The notes under the pieces were generated by a model. The model ran no database searches. It had not been told where the DNA came from and worked only from the letters and a program-made list of their open reading frames with translations. 7,863 bases of DNA from Pseudomonadota bacterium (GTDB lineage: Bacteria > Pseudomonadota > Gammaproteobacteria > Burkholderiales > Burkholderiaceae_D), in contig JAFECY010000147.1 in assembly GCA_018241865.1 (NCBI GenBank), positions 1-7,863 of the forward strand. The letters run 5' to 3'. Shown here piece by piece: positions 1-7,863 of the stretch. How positions within the stretch are numbered: the first letter of the stretch is position 1; each line of letters opens with the position of its first letter. A program made the translations under genes and the position numbers.

Positions 1-2
1 AG

Positions 3-23
3 CGGGAACTGGAGAAAGCCTGA
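3..23 (+). CDS. possible C-terminal end of a converging gene (partial)
   Basis: In one plus-strand frame the first bases read R-E-L-E-K-A followed by TGA at 21-23, immediately beside the thiE stop on the other strand (24-26). A charged tail of this kind is typical of protein C-termini, so a convergent gene entering from the left is plausible. Six codons are too few to identify it or to exclude chance. No terminator hairpin fits between the two stops, so the transcripts would have to overlap if both genes are real. Confidence 0.18.
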   Translation, partial: RELEKA

Positions 24-635
24 TCAGGCGCTGAAGAGCGTGACGAATTCCCGTGCCGCCGCTTGCGGATCGGCTGCCAGATAAACGCTGCTGATCGCTG
101 CCACCATGTCGGCGCCATGCGCAACCAGTGGCGCGGCATTGGCAGCGGTCATGCCGCCGATGACCACGGCCGGCAAGGGAATCTCGACTTTCGATTGCGT
201 GACGATGTGCGGCGGCGTCGTCACCGGATATTTTTTCACGCGCGAGGGATAGAAGCCGCCGAAAGCGACATAGCTAGCGCCGGCGCGGTGGGCAGTGTGT
301 GCTAATTGCAGGTCGCCGTAACAGGAAGCGCCGACGATTTTCGTTGGGCCGACGGCGGCGCGCACTTGCGCCACGCTCGTGTCGGTGCCGCCGACGTGGA
401 TGCCGTCAGCATCGAGCGCAAGACACAGATCAAGAAAATCGTTGATAAGCAGCGGCCGCTGATATTGCCGGCACAAAGTCAGCAGGCTTTCTGCTTGACG
501 CCGGCGCAGTTGCGCATCGGCGGTCTTGTGGCGGTATTGCACCAATACTGCACCGCCGAGCAAGGCTTGTTCCGTGACCGCCAACAATTTCTGCGTGTCA
601 TCCCAATCGGGCGTGACGAGGTACAGCCCTTTCAT
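24..635 (-). CDS. thiE: thiamine-phosphate synthase ThiE
   Basis: Cytosolic TIM-barrel enzyme that couples HMP-PP to thiazole phosphate (HET-P), giving thiamine phosphate and pyrophosphate, the joining step of the pathway. The protein is 203 aa, normal for stand-alone ThiE. Visible family features are VQYRHK at residues 32-37 (the VQLR-K strand), the Asn-Asp pair N65-D66, GIHVGGTD at 78-85 (counterpart of the usual VHLGQxD metal/pyrophosphate segment), GASCYG at 102-107, FGGFYPSRVKK at 125-135 (counterpart of the FPTxTK loop), and the phosphate-binding GG at 160-161 with ISS at 181-183. The ATG at 635-633 overlaps the thiD stop as ATGA, so translation is probably coupled. It is the last visible gene of the thi operon; only 23 nt remain to the window edge, so further operon genes cannot be excluded. 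The GGTD and SRVKK variants differ from E. coli, but I take them as lineage variation, not loss of function. Confidence 0.95.
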   Translation of the reverse strand: MKGLYLVTPDWDDTQKLLAVTEQALLGGAVLVQYRHKTADAQLRRRQAESLLTLCRQYQRPLLINDFLDLCLALDADGIHVGGTDTSVAQVRAAVGPTKIVGASCYGDLQLAHTAHRAGASYVAFGGFYPSRVKKYPVTTPPHIVTQSKVEIPLPAVVIGGMTAANAAPLVAHGADMVAAISSVYLAADPQAAAREFVTLFSA

Positions 636-1429
636 TGCGCCGGCTTGATGTAGGGACGTGGACGATTGGGAATGCGCTGACCTTCAGCGATCGCATACGC
701 ATGCTCAAGCGCCTGAAAGCAATACGCTTGCGCATCCTCGATCGCATCCGGCACCGGCCTGCCCTGCGCCAGTAATGCGGCGATGGAGGAGGCTAGCGTG
801 CAGCCGCTACCGTGAAAAGCACCCGGCAAACGCGGCCATGTCCAAGAACGAAATTCGCCCTTAGTGAACCAACGATTGACCACTTTATCTTCATTGGCGT
901 GGCCGCCTTTGATGAGCACATGCTGGCAACCCATGTCGAGTAAGACTTCGGCTTGGGCATCGGAGCGGCGTTCACCGCTGCATAGCACGGCAGCTTCCGG
1001 CAAATTGGGCGTGAACACGGTGGCAAGCGGCACTAAGGGCGTCAGCGTATTAACGGCATTGTCGATGGCCAACGCATCGCCGTGACCACTCGCCAACACC
1101 GGATCGAGCACCACCGGCAAGTCCGGTTGATTCCGGCGCAGATGTTGGATGATGGTAGCAATCGCTTCGGCATTGGCACGGTTGCCGACGATGCCGATTT
1201 TCACCACGGCAATCTCGATTTTATTCATCAGCGCTTGCGCTTGCTGCTGCAACAAAGGCACGGGAATCGGATGCACGCCATACACGCGGTCATTGTCTTG
1301 CACGGTCAGCGAGGTCACGACCGTCAAGGGATGCGCGCCAAGCGCGGCGATGGTTTGCACATCGGCTTGCAGGCCGGCACCGCCACTGGGGTCGGAGCCG
1401 GAAAACACGAGCACGCTGGATCGCTTCAT
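632..1429 (-). CDS. thiD: hydroxymethylpyrimidine/phosphomethylpyrimidine kinase ThiD
   Basis: Ribokinase-family enzyme that phosphorylates HMP-P (and HMP) to HMP-PP, the pyrimidine substrate of ThiE. The protein is 265 aa, the usual length. In order it shows the substrate-binding N-terminus [13 protein letters not shown] (residues 11-23), VLDPVL (107-112), TPNLPEA (140-146), KGGH (174-177) and the anion-hole/catalytic loop HGSGCTLAS (206-214), with the conserved Cys at 210. The segment after DPV reads LASGHGDAL, not the MVSTSG-type sequence of enterobacterial ThiD; I believe this form is common in betaproteobacteria. The ATG at 1429-1427 overlaps the thiG stop (ATGA), and a purine-rich GGAAGGA lies about 10 nt upstream as a possible Shine-Dalgarno. 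The 3' end overlaps thiE in the same way. A stand-alone kinase, not fused to ThiE. Confidence 0.95.
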   Translation of the reverse strand: MKRSSVLVFSGSDPSGGAGLQADVQTIAALGAHPLTVVTSLTVQDNDRVYGVHPIPVPLLQQQAQALMNKIEIAVVKIGIVGNRANAEAIATIIQHLRRNQPDLPVVLDPVLASGHGDALAIDNAVNTLTPLVPLATVFTPNLPEAAVLCSGERRSDAQAEVLLDMGCQHVLIKGGHANEDKVVNRWFTKGEFRSWTWPRLPGAFHGSGCTLASSIAALLAQGRPVPDAIEDAQAYCFQALEHAYAIAEGQRIPNRPRPYIKPAQ

Positions 1430-2220
1430 ACAGGACGTCCTTCCATCGGTGACGAGGGTGCTGCCATCATTTTTTTCGGTATGCGGCCGGCCAGATACGC
1501 GGCTCGACCGGCTTCGACCGCCAACCGCATCGCCCGCGCCATCAAAACCGGATCACGCGCGCCGGCAATCGCGCTATTCATCAACACGCCGTCGCAGCCC
1601 AACTCCATCGCAATCGCCGCATCCGAAGCGGTGCCGACACCAGCATCGACCAGCACCGGCACCTTGGCCTGCTCAATAATCAACGACAAATTCCACGGAT
1701 TGAGGATGCCCATGCCGGAGCCGATCAGGGATGCCAAAGGCATGACCGCAACGCAGCCGATCTGTTCCAGCATTCTGGCCTGAATCGGGTCGTCGCTGCA
1801 ATAAACCATGACATCGAAACCATCTTTTACCAACAGTTCGGCCGCCTTGATGGTTTCCGGCATGTTGGGGAACAGGGTTTTTTCGTCGCCCAGCACTTCG
1901 AGCTTGACCAGCTTGTGGCCATGTAACAATTCACGCGCCAATTGCAAGGTATACACCGCATCGGCAGCGGTATAACAGCCAGCGGAATTGGGCAGCAACG
2001 TCATGCGTTCGGGCGAAATGACGTCGAGCAGGCTGGGGGTGTTCGGGTCTTGACCGATATTCACGCGACGAATCGCCACCGTGATGATGTCGGCGCCGCT
2101 GGCTTCGGTGGCGGCGCGGGTTTGCTCTAGGTCGCGGTACTTGCCGCTGCCGACCAGCAGGCGCGAGCGGTAGGTCTTGCCGGCGATGGTTAGGCCGTCA
2201 TTGTTACTAATGTCTTGCAT
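1426..2220 (-). CDS. thiG: thiazole synthase ThiG
   Basis: Builds the thiazole phosphate ring from deoxyxylulose 5-phosphate, dehydroglycine and sulfur delivered as ThiS thiocarboxylate. The protein is 264 aa from the ATG at 2220. Recognisable parts are LLVGSGKY (21-28), LPNSAGC (76-82), VKLEVLGD (105-112) with K106 as the probable Schiff-base lysine, a GSGMGI phosphate loop (167-172), [10 protein letters not shown] (192-201) and LMNSAIAGA (213-221). I chose the ATG at 2220 because GGAGG sits 4 nt upstream and the protein then begins like its family. An upstream in-frame TTG at 2277 would overlap thiS and encode the intercistronic hairpin, which is unlikely. The gene follows thiS after 43 nt and overlaps thiD by ATGA. 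The C-terminal SSPMEG motif is ordinary for the family. Confidence 0.95.
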   Translation of the reverse strand: MQDISNNDGLTIAGKTYRSRLLVGSGKYRDLEQTRAATEASGADIITVAIRRVNIGQDPNTPSLLDVISPERMTLLPNSAGCYTAADAVYTLQLARELLHGHKLVKLEVLGDEKTLFPNMPETIKAAELLVKDGFDVMVYCSDDPIQARMLEQIGCVAVMPLASLIGSGMGILNPWNLSLIIEQAKVPVLVDAGVGTASDAAIAMELGCDGVLMNSAIAGARDPVLMARAMRLAVEAGRAAYLAGRIPKKMMAAPSSPMEGRPV

Positions 2221-2234
2221 ATTCCCTCCGTACT

Positions 2235-2255
2235 CCCTCCCCTTCAAGGGGAGGG
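2235..2255 (-). repeat. intercistronic GC-rich inverted repeat between thiS and thiG
   Basis: The plus strand has CCCTCCCCTT (2235-2244), one C, then AAGGGGAGGG (2246-2255), a perfect 10-bp inverted repeat. In RNA this would be an 8-bp all-GC-type stem with a 5-nt loop. It fills half of the thiS-thiG gap and ends 5 nt before the thiG Shine-Dalgarno (2225-2229). There is no T-run, so it is a poor terminator. It may stabilise the mRNA, tune thiG translation, or be a copy of a dispersed palindromic repeat of the kind common between genes in this group. Confidence 0.7.
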
Positions 2256-2263
2256 GACCAAAG

Positions 2264-2464
2264 TCATCCGCCACCAATTGCCCGCACGATATCGACCCGG
2301 TCGCTGGGCAGGAGTACGCGTTGCGCCCACAAATGCCGCGGCACGATTTCGCGGTTGATTGCCACCGCCAGCGACTTGTTGGTCAAGTCGAGGACGGCGA
2401 TCAATTCCTGCACATTCTGGTTGTCGGTGATCGAGTGCGGCGCACCGTTCAATTCGATTTCCAT
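2264..2464 (-). CDS. thiS: sulfur carrier protein ThiS
   Basis: Small ubiquitin-fold (beta-grasp) protein whose C-terminal glycine is adenylylated and converted to a thiocarboxylate that donates sulfur to ThiG. The protein is 66 aa, exactly the family size. It begins [10 protein letters not shown] and ends with ALVAIN-type core residues followed by [12 protein letters not shown]; the essential terminal Gly-Gly is present, with one extra Gly before it. The ATG at 2464-2462 is 14 nt after the thiC stop, with GAGG about 8 nt upstream. The same frame stays open upstream into thiC to about 2905, but that part is a shadow of thiC and shows no ThiS homology. Its activating enzyme (ThiF or a MoeB-like protein) is not in the window. 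Confidence 0.94.
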   Translation of the reverse strand: MEIELNGAPHSITDNQNVQELIAVLDLTNKSLAVAINREIVPRHLWAQRVLLPSDRVDIVRAIGGG

Positions 2465-2478
2465 GCTGAGAACCTCGT

Positions 2479-4473
<1,995 letters not shown>

Positions 4474-4495
4474 TCAAGGGTATTTCTCACCCGAC

Positions 4496-4616
4496 CGCGG
4501 ACTGTCAAAACTACTGCGCCGTTCGATCTTGCGTCCTCCGGTGCTCAACGTACATGCGTACGTTGAGCACCGGAGGACACAATCTCAACCCGCTCGCTAC
4601 GTTTTTACAACCCGCG
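4496..4616 (-). other. P3a extension stem of the riboswitch
   Basis: Minus-strand positions 4616-4601 and 4511-4496 can pair over 16 bp (starting CGCGG/CCGCG and ending AAAAC/GTTTT) with two G-U wobbles and one A-G mismatch. The stem abuts P3 directly on the 3' side and leaves a 10-nt bulge (4626-4617) on the 5' side. Inside it the pairing becomes irregular up to the perfect terminal hairpin at 4533-4578. Wobbles and few mismatches suggest an old stem kept by selection, but this is from eye-folding only. Confidence 0.6.
4533..4578. repeat. perfect 21-bp inverted repeat with 4-nt loop
   Basis: Arm one runs 4533-4553 and begins GTCCTCCGGTGC. The loop is ATGC (4554-4557). Arm two runs 4558-4578 and is the exact reverse complement, ending GCACCGGAGGAC. 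All 21 pairs are Watson-Crick. The hairpin sits at the tip of the expanded P3 arm of the thiC riboswitch, between that aptamer's two halves. It has no adjacent T-run and no gene. It could be the structural tip of the arm, an RNase III substrate, or an inserted dispersed palindromic repeat. Confidence 0.95.
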
Positions 4617-4679
4617 TAACAATCTCGTCAGGACCCCTAGCGTTGCGCCGCCTGACAATTCGTCACGCGACATCCGGGA

Positions 4680-4710
4680 ATTATACGCCGCCGAAGCCAT
4701 AAGTCATCAA
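4680..4710 (-). promoter_or_regulatory. probable sigma-70 promoter of the thi operon
   Basis: The minus strand has a perfect TATAAT -10 hexamer at 4685-4680. A partial -35 TTGATG (4710-4705) lies 19 nt away, longer than the optimal 17. The predicted start, near 4673, falls about 30 nt before the riboswitch core, as expected. The promoter overlaps that of the divergent valS gene. Confidence 0.55.
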
Positions 4711-4725
4711 CGAGTCACTTATAAT
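4697..4725 (+). promoter_or_regulatory. probable valS promoter (-10 clear, -35 weak)
   Basis: A perfect TATAAT occupies 4720-4725 on the plus strand, 29 nt before the valS ATG. At the proper spacing (about 4697-4702) there is only CCATAA, a poor -35, and no TGn extended -10. The implied start near 4732 gives a leader of only about 23 nt, with no good Shine-Dalgarno. There is no room for a T-box leader, fitting a proteobacterial valS. Confidence 0.45.
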
Positions 4726-4754
4726 GTGAGGTTTCGTAAAACCCACGTCAAATC

Positions 4755-7700
4755 ATGGAATTAGCAAAATCCTTCGAGCCCGCCGACATCGAAAAACACT
4801 GGCGCGCCGAGTGGGAACAGCGCGGTTATTACACCGCCACTCTGGATGCCGGCAAACCGGCGTTTTCGATCCAGTTGCCGCCGCCCAACGTGACCGGCAC
4901 TCTGCACATGGGCCATGCCTTCAACCAGACCATCATGGATGGTCTGACGCGCTATTACCGCATGCGCGGCTTCAACACTGCATGGATTCCGGGCACGGAT
5001 CACGCCGGCATCGCGACGCAAATCGTGGTCGAACGCCAGCTCGATGCGCAAAAGGTATCGCGCCATGACCTTGGCCGCGAAAAATTCCTGGAAAAAGTGT
5101 GGGAGTGGAAAGAACATTCCGGCTCGACCATCACCGGCCAGATGCGCCGCATGGGTGCGTCCACCGATTGGAGCCGCGAATACTTCACCATGGACGGCAA
5201 GATGTCCAAAGCCGTCACCGAAGTCTTCGTGCGCCTGTACGAACAAGGCTTGATCTATCGCGGCAAACGGCTGGTGAACTGGGACCCGAAGTTGCACACC
5301 GCCGTCTCCGACCTCGAAGTGGTGTCGGAAGAAGAAGATGGCTCAATGTGGCATATCCGCTATCCGCTGGCCGATGGTTCCGGTTCGATTACGGTCGCCA
5401 CCACCCGTCCAGAAACCATGCTGGGCGACGTTGCCGTGGCGGTCGATCCGACCGATAAACGTTACATCCATCTGGTCGGCAAAATGTTGGAACTACCGCT
5501 GACCGGCCGCCAGATCCCAATCATTGCCGACGAATATGTGGACAAGGCATTCGGCACCGGCTGCGTGAAAATCACGCCGGCGCATGACTTTAATGATTAT
5601 CAGGTTGGCAAGCGCCACGGACTGCCTTTAATAACTGTAATGGCGCTAGATGGCCGAATTCATTCGATCGATTCAGTTGCAAAAAGGTCTGACATTTTTA
5701 ATGTTTTTGATGAAGATGGCGGCTCACTTAAAGGCATTACTCCTTCCGCTTTTTTGGAAGAACTGACCTTATCCCCACAACAAACGTTAGAAAAATACGT
5801 TCCCACAAAATATCAGGGCATCGACAGATTTGAAGTTCGCAAGCAAATCGTCGCCGAGCTCGATGCGCAAGGTTTGCTGGCGGAAGTCAAACCACACAAG
5901 CTGATGGTGCCGCGCGGCGACCGTACCGGCGTGGTGATCGAACCGATGCTGACCGACCAATGGTTCGTCGCCATGAGCAAAGCTGCCCCTGAAGGCACGC
6001 ACTTCCCCGGCAAATCAATCGCCGACGTTGCCTTGGAAAAGGTCGCCGACGGCTCGGTCAAGTTCATCCCGGAAAACTGGACCACCACTTACAACCAGTG
6101 GCTCAACAATATCCAAGACTGGTGCATTTCGCGCCAACTGTGGTGGGGTCATCAAATTCCAGCGTGGTATGACAGTACGGGCAAAATCATTGTCGCGACA
6201 TCATCGGAAGAAGCCACGCAAAAATGGACCGCTCAGCGCCACAATGAATTAACTACCTTAGAAAAAAATGAGGAAAATTCTCCTGCAAATTTGGCGCGAA
6301 TAGCCGAAATTAAAAACATCCTAAGTAAAGGATTGCGCCGCGATGAAGACGTGCTCGACACTTGGTTTTCCTCGGCGCTAGTGCCCTTCTCCTCGCTCGG
6401 CTGGCCGGAAGCAACCCCGGATTACAAGATGTTCCTGCCCTCATCGGTGCTGGTGACCGGCTTCGACATCATTTTCTTCTGGGTGGCGCGGATGGTGATG
6501 ATGACCACCCACTTCACCGGCCAAGTGCCGTTCGAGAAAGTGTATGTGCATGGTTTGGTGCGCGATGCCGCCGGCCAGAAAATGTCTAAATCGAAAGGCA
6601 ACACGCTCGACCCGATCGACTTGATCGACGGCATCGCCATCGATACGCTAGTCGGCAAGCGCACCACCGGCTTGATGAACCCGAAGGATGCGCCAAAAAT
6701 CGAGAAAGCCACGCGCAAGGAATTCCCGGAAGGCATTCCGGCCTATGGCACCGATGCACTGCGCTTCACCATGGCCAGCTATGCCTCGCTCGGGCGCAAC
6801 ATCAATTTCGACCTGAACCGCTGCGAAGGTTATCGCAACTTCTGCAACAAGCTGTGGAACGCCACTCGCTTCGTGCTGATGAATACCGAAAGCAAGGATT
6901 GCGGCTTCGACGCCACCACCTGCGGCGATGGCCGGCAGTTTTCGCAAGCCGACCGCTGGATCGTCTCGCTCCTGCAGCGCACCGAAGCCGAAGTGGAAAA
7001 AGGCTTTGCCGACTATCGCTTCGACAATATCGCTTCCGCCATCTATAAATTTATTTGGGATGAATATTGCGACTGGTATCTGGAAGTCGCCAAGGTGCAA
7101 ATCCAGAACGGCAACGAAGCACAACAGCGCGCCACCCGCCGCACCTTGCTGCGCGTGCTGGAAACCGTGCTGCGCCTGGCACACCCGATCATTCCCTTCA
7201 TCACCGAACAGCTCTGGCAAACCGTCGCCCCGCTGGCCGGTCGCGAAGTGGCTGCCGGTGGCGACTCGATCATGCGTCAGGCTTATCCGGTCGCCGAGCC
7301 GAAGAAACTCGACGAACAAGCCGAAGCCTGGATGGCGCAATTGAAAACCCTGACCGATGCCTGCCGCAATCTGCGTGGCGAGATGCAACTCTCGCCGGCA
7401 CTGCGCGTGCCGCTCATCATGGAAACCAGCGCTGACAAAATTGCGTTGCAGGCTTTCGCGCCTTATCTGCAAGCATTGGCGAAACTGTCCGAGGTGCAAG
7501 TCGTGGATGCGCTACCGCAGTCGCCGGCACCGGTGTCGATTGTCGGCGATGTTAAACTGATGCTGAAGGTCGAGATCGATATCGCCGCCGAACGCGAACG
7601 CCTAAACAAGGAAATCACGCGACTGGAAGGCGAAGTCGCCAAAGTTAACGCCAAGCTCGGCAATGAAAGCTTCGTCGCGCGCGCGCCGGCGCAAGTGGTG

Positions 7701-7775
7701 GCGCAAGAGAAAGAACGCCTCACCAATTTCACGGCCACGCTGACGAAATTACGCGAACAACTCGGCAAGCTGTAA
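4755..7775 (+). CDS. valS: valyl-tRNA synthetase ValRS
   Basis: Class I aminoacyl-tRNA synthetase that charges tRNA-Val and edits mischarged threonine. The protein is 1006 aa, longer than E. coli ValRS (about 951). The signature [13 protein letters not shown] puts the HIGH motif at residues 51-54, and KMSKS is at 609-613. The CP1 editing domain is marked by [10 protein letters not shown] (216-225) and HDFNDY (277-282). The catalytic core resumes with [27 protein letters not shown] (to 466) and [12 protein letters not shown] (530-541). [16 protein letters not shown] opens the anticodon-binding domain. The C-terminal 64 residues (943-1006) are a charged coiled coil typical of the ValRS tRNA-binding arm. 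The ATG at 4755 fits the family start, but no Shine-Dalgarno precedes it closely (GTGAGG is 23 nt away). All key motifs are intact. Two AT-rich length-variable segments (residues about 292-355 and 473-529) stand out in base composition. Confidence 0.98.
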   Translation: MELAKSFEPADIEKHWRAEWEQRGYYTATLDAGKPAFSIQLPPPNVTGTLHMGHAFNQTIMDGLTRYYRMRGFNTAWIPGTDHAGIATQIVVERQLDAQKVSRHDLGREKFLEKVWEWKEHSGSTITGQMRRMGASTDWSREYFTMDGKMSKAVTEVFVRLYEQGLIYRGKRLVNWDPKLHTAVSDLEVVSEEEDGSMWHIRYPLADGSGSITVATTRPETMLGDVAVAVDPTDKRYIHLVGKMLELPLTGRQIPIIADEYVDKAFGTGCVKITPAHDFNDYQVGKRHGLPLITVMALDGRIHSIDSVAKRSDIFNVFDEDGGSLKGITPSAFLEELTLSPQQTLEKYVPTKYQGIDRFEVRKQIVAELDAQGLLAEVKPHKLMVPRGDRTGVVIEPMLTDQWFVAMSKAAPEGTHFPGKSIADVALEKVADGSVKFIPENWTTTYNQWLNNIQDWCISRQLWWGHQIPAWYDSTGKIIVATSSEEATQKWTAQRHNELTTLEKNEENSPANLARIAEIKNILSKGLRRDEDVLDTWFSSALVPFSSLGWPEATPDYKMFLPSSVLVTGFDIIFFWVARMVMMTTHFTGQVPFEKVYVHGLVRDAAGQKMSKSKGNTLDPIDLIDGIAIDTLVGKRTTGLMNPKDAPKIEKATRKEFPEGIPAYGTDALRFTMASYASLGRNINFDLNRCEGYRNFCNKLWNATRFVLMNTESKDCGFDATTCGDGRQFSQADRWIVSLLQRTEAEVEKGFADYRFDNIASAIYKFIWDEYCDWYLEVAKVQIQNGNEAQQRATRRTLLRVLETVLRLAHPIIPFITEQLWQTVAPLAGREVAAGGDSIMRQAYPVAEPKKLDEQAEAWMAQLKTLTDACRNLRGEMQLSPALRVPLIMETSADKIALQAFAPYLQALAKLSEVQVVDALPQSPAPVSIVGDVKLMLKVEIDIAAERERLNKEITRLEGEVAKVNAKLGNESFVARAPAQVVAQEKERLTNFTATLTKLREQLGKL
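5617..5820 (+). other. AT-rich segment 1 inside valS (end of editing domain)
   Basis: Counting bases gives 74 G+C in 180 nt (41%) for 5641-5820, against about 60% in a nearby stretch (5281-5340). Codons ending in A or T, such as TTA, ATA, TTT and AAA, become frequent and then stop abruptly. The encoded residues (about 292-355, between GKRHGLP and [10 protein letters not shown]) are some 26 longer than the E. coli equivalent as I recall it. The frame is uninterrupted. Likely a lineage insertion or imported segment. Confidence 0.6.
6170..6335 (+). other. AT-rich segment 2 inside valS (between [10 protein letters not shown] and DEDVLDTW)
   Basis: Positions 6241-6330 contain 29 G+C in 90 nt (32%), the lowest composition in valS that I counted. 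The encoded linker (residues about 473-529, hydrophilic, rich in Glu, Asn and Lys) is roughly 28 residues longer than the E. coli counterpart as I recall it. Flanking catalytic motifs are intact and high-GC. It resembles segment 1 in composition and in being confined to a length-variable loop. Confidence 0.6.
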
Positions 7776-7819
7776 CGCCTACAATAAAAAAACTGCGTTT
7801 ACGCAAAACCAGAAAAGCA

Positions 7820-7863
7820 ATGAACCACGACGAACACGACGATCACGGCAAAACCAAAAGCGC
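7820..7863 (+). CDS. unrecognised ORF start downstream of valS (partial)
   Basis: An ATG at 7820 opens a frame that runs off the window after 14 full codons: M-N-H-D-E-H-D-D-H-G-K-T-K-S. It follows the valS stop by 44 nt, on the same strand, with only a weak purine stretch (AGAAAAG) before it. The His/Asp-rich start resembles no family I can name. No convincing plus-strand terminator separates it from valS, so co-transcription is possible. Too short to be sure it is a gene. Confidence 0.35.
   Translation, partial: MNHDEHDDHGKTKS

Noticed and set aside
4533..4578. Perfect hairpin as an intrinsic terminator for either neighbour
   Set aside because: No T-run follows on either strand, and both promoters point away or begin upstream, so termination there is not supported.
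6648..7499. Long minus-strand open frame (283 codons) antisense to valS
   Set aside because: It mirrors the conserved 3' half of valS, has low-complexity His/Gln/Gly-rich composition, and has no start signal or family features.
7786..7814. Possible terminator: TGCG-TTTA-CGCA beside a run of A
   Set aside because: The stem is only 4 bp. The A-run would be a T-run only on the minus strand, where no gene ends, so it cannot terminate valS.

Overview
This window looks like the chromosome of a betaproteobacterium, most likely order Burkholderiales and plausibly family Oxalobacteraceae. I base that on gene content, the style of the ThiC, ThiD, ThiE and ValRS proteins, and a GC content near 60% in a stretch of valS that I counted. 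The genus cannot be settled from the sequence alone. Nearly every base belongs to recognisable housekeeping genes. I see no phage, CRISPR array, transposase or RNA gene other than a riboswitch.

The left half (24-4392, minus strand) is a five-gene thiamine operon read right to left: thiC, thiS, thiG, thiD, thiE. ThiC makes the pyrimidine HMP-P, and ThiD phosphorylates it to HMP-PP. ThiS carries the sulfur and ThiG uses it to build the thiazole phosphate. ThiE joins the two halves into thiamine phosphate. Coupling is tight: thiC-thiS are 14 nt apart, and thiG/thiD and thiD/thiE share ATGA stop/start overlaps. Between thiS and thiG lies a 43-nt spacer with a strong GC-rich hairpin. No thiO or thiH, the usual source of dehydroglycine for ThiG, lies within this run of genes.

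The central intergenic region (4393-4754, 362 nt) holds two divergent promoters with perfect TATAAT -10 hexamers and, on the minus strand, a TPP riboswitch ahead of thiC. The aptamer core is canonical, but its P3 arm is expanded by about 131 nt. That arm includes an imperfect 16-bp stem and a perfect 21-bp hairpin with a 4-nt loop. Downstream, a 7-bp hairpin masks the thiC Shine-Dalgarno. Its 5' arm can pair instead with the 3' end of the aptamer, which points to translational control.

The right half (4755-7775, plus strand) is valS, a full-length class I valyl-tRNA synthetase of 1006 aa. It contains two AT-rich segments (about 41% and 32% GC against about 60% in neighbouring valS sequence). 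They coincide with places where the protein is longer than the E. coli enzyme as I recall it. After valS the window ends just inside an unrecognised plus-strand ORF (7820 onward). At the left edge a few codons may be the tail of a converging gene.

The most unusual items are the expanded riboswitch arm with its perfect hairpin and the two compositional islands inside valS. Nothing here proves a wholly new system.
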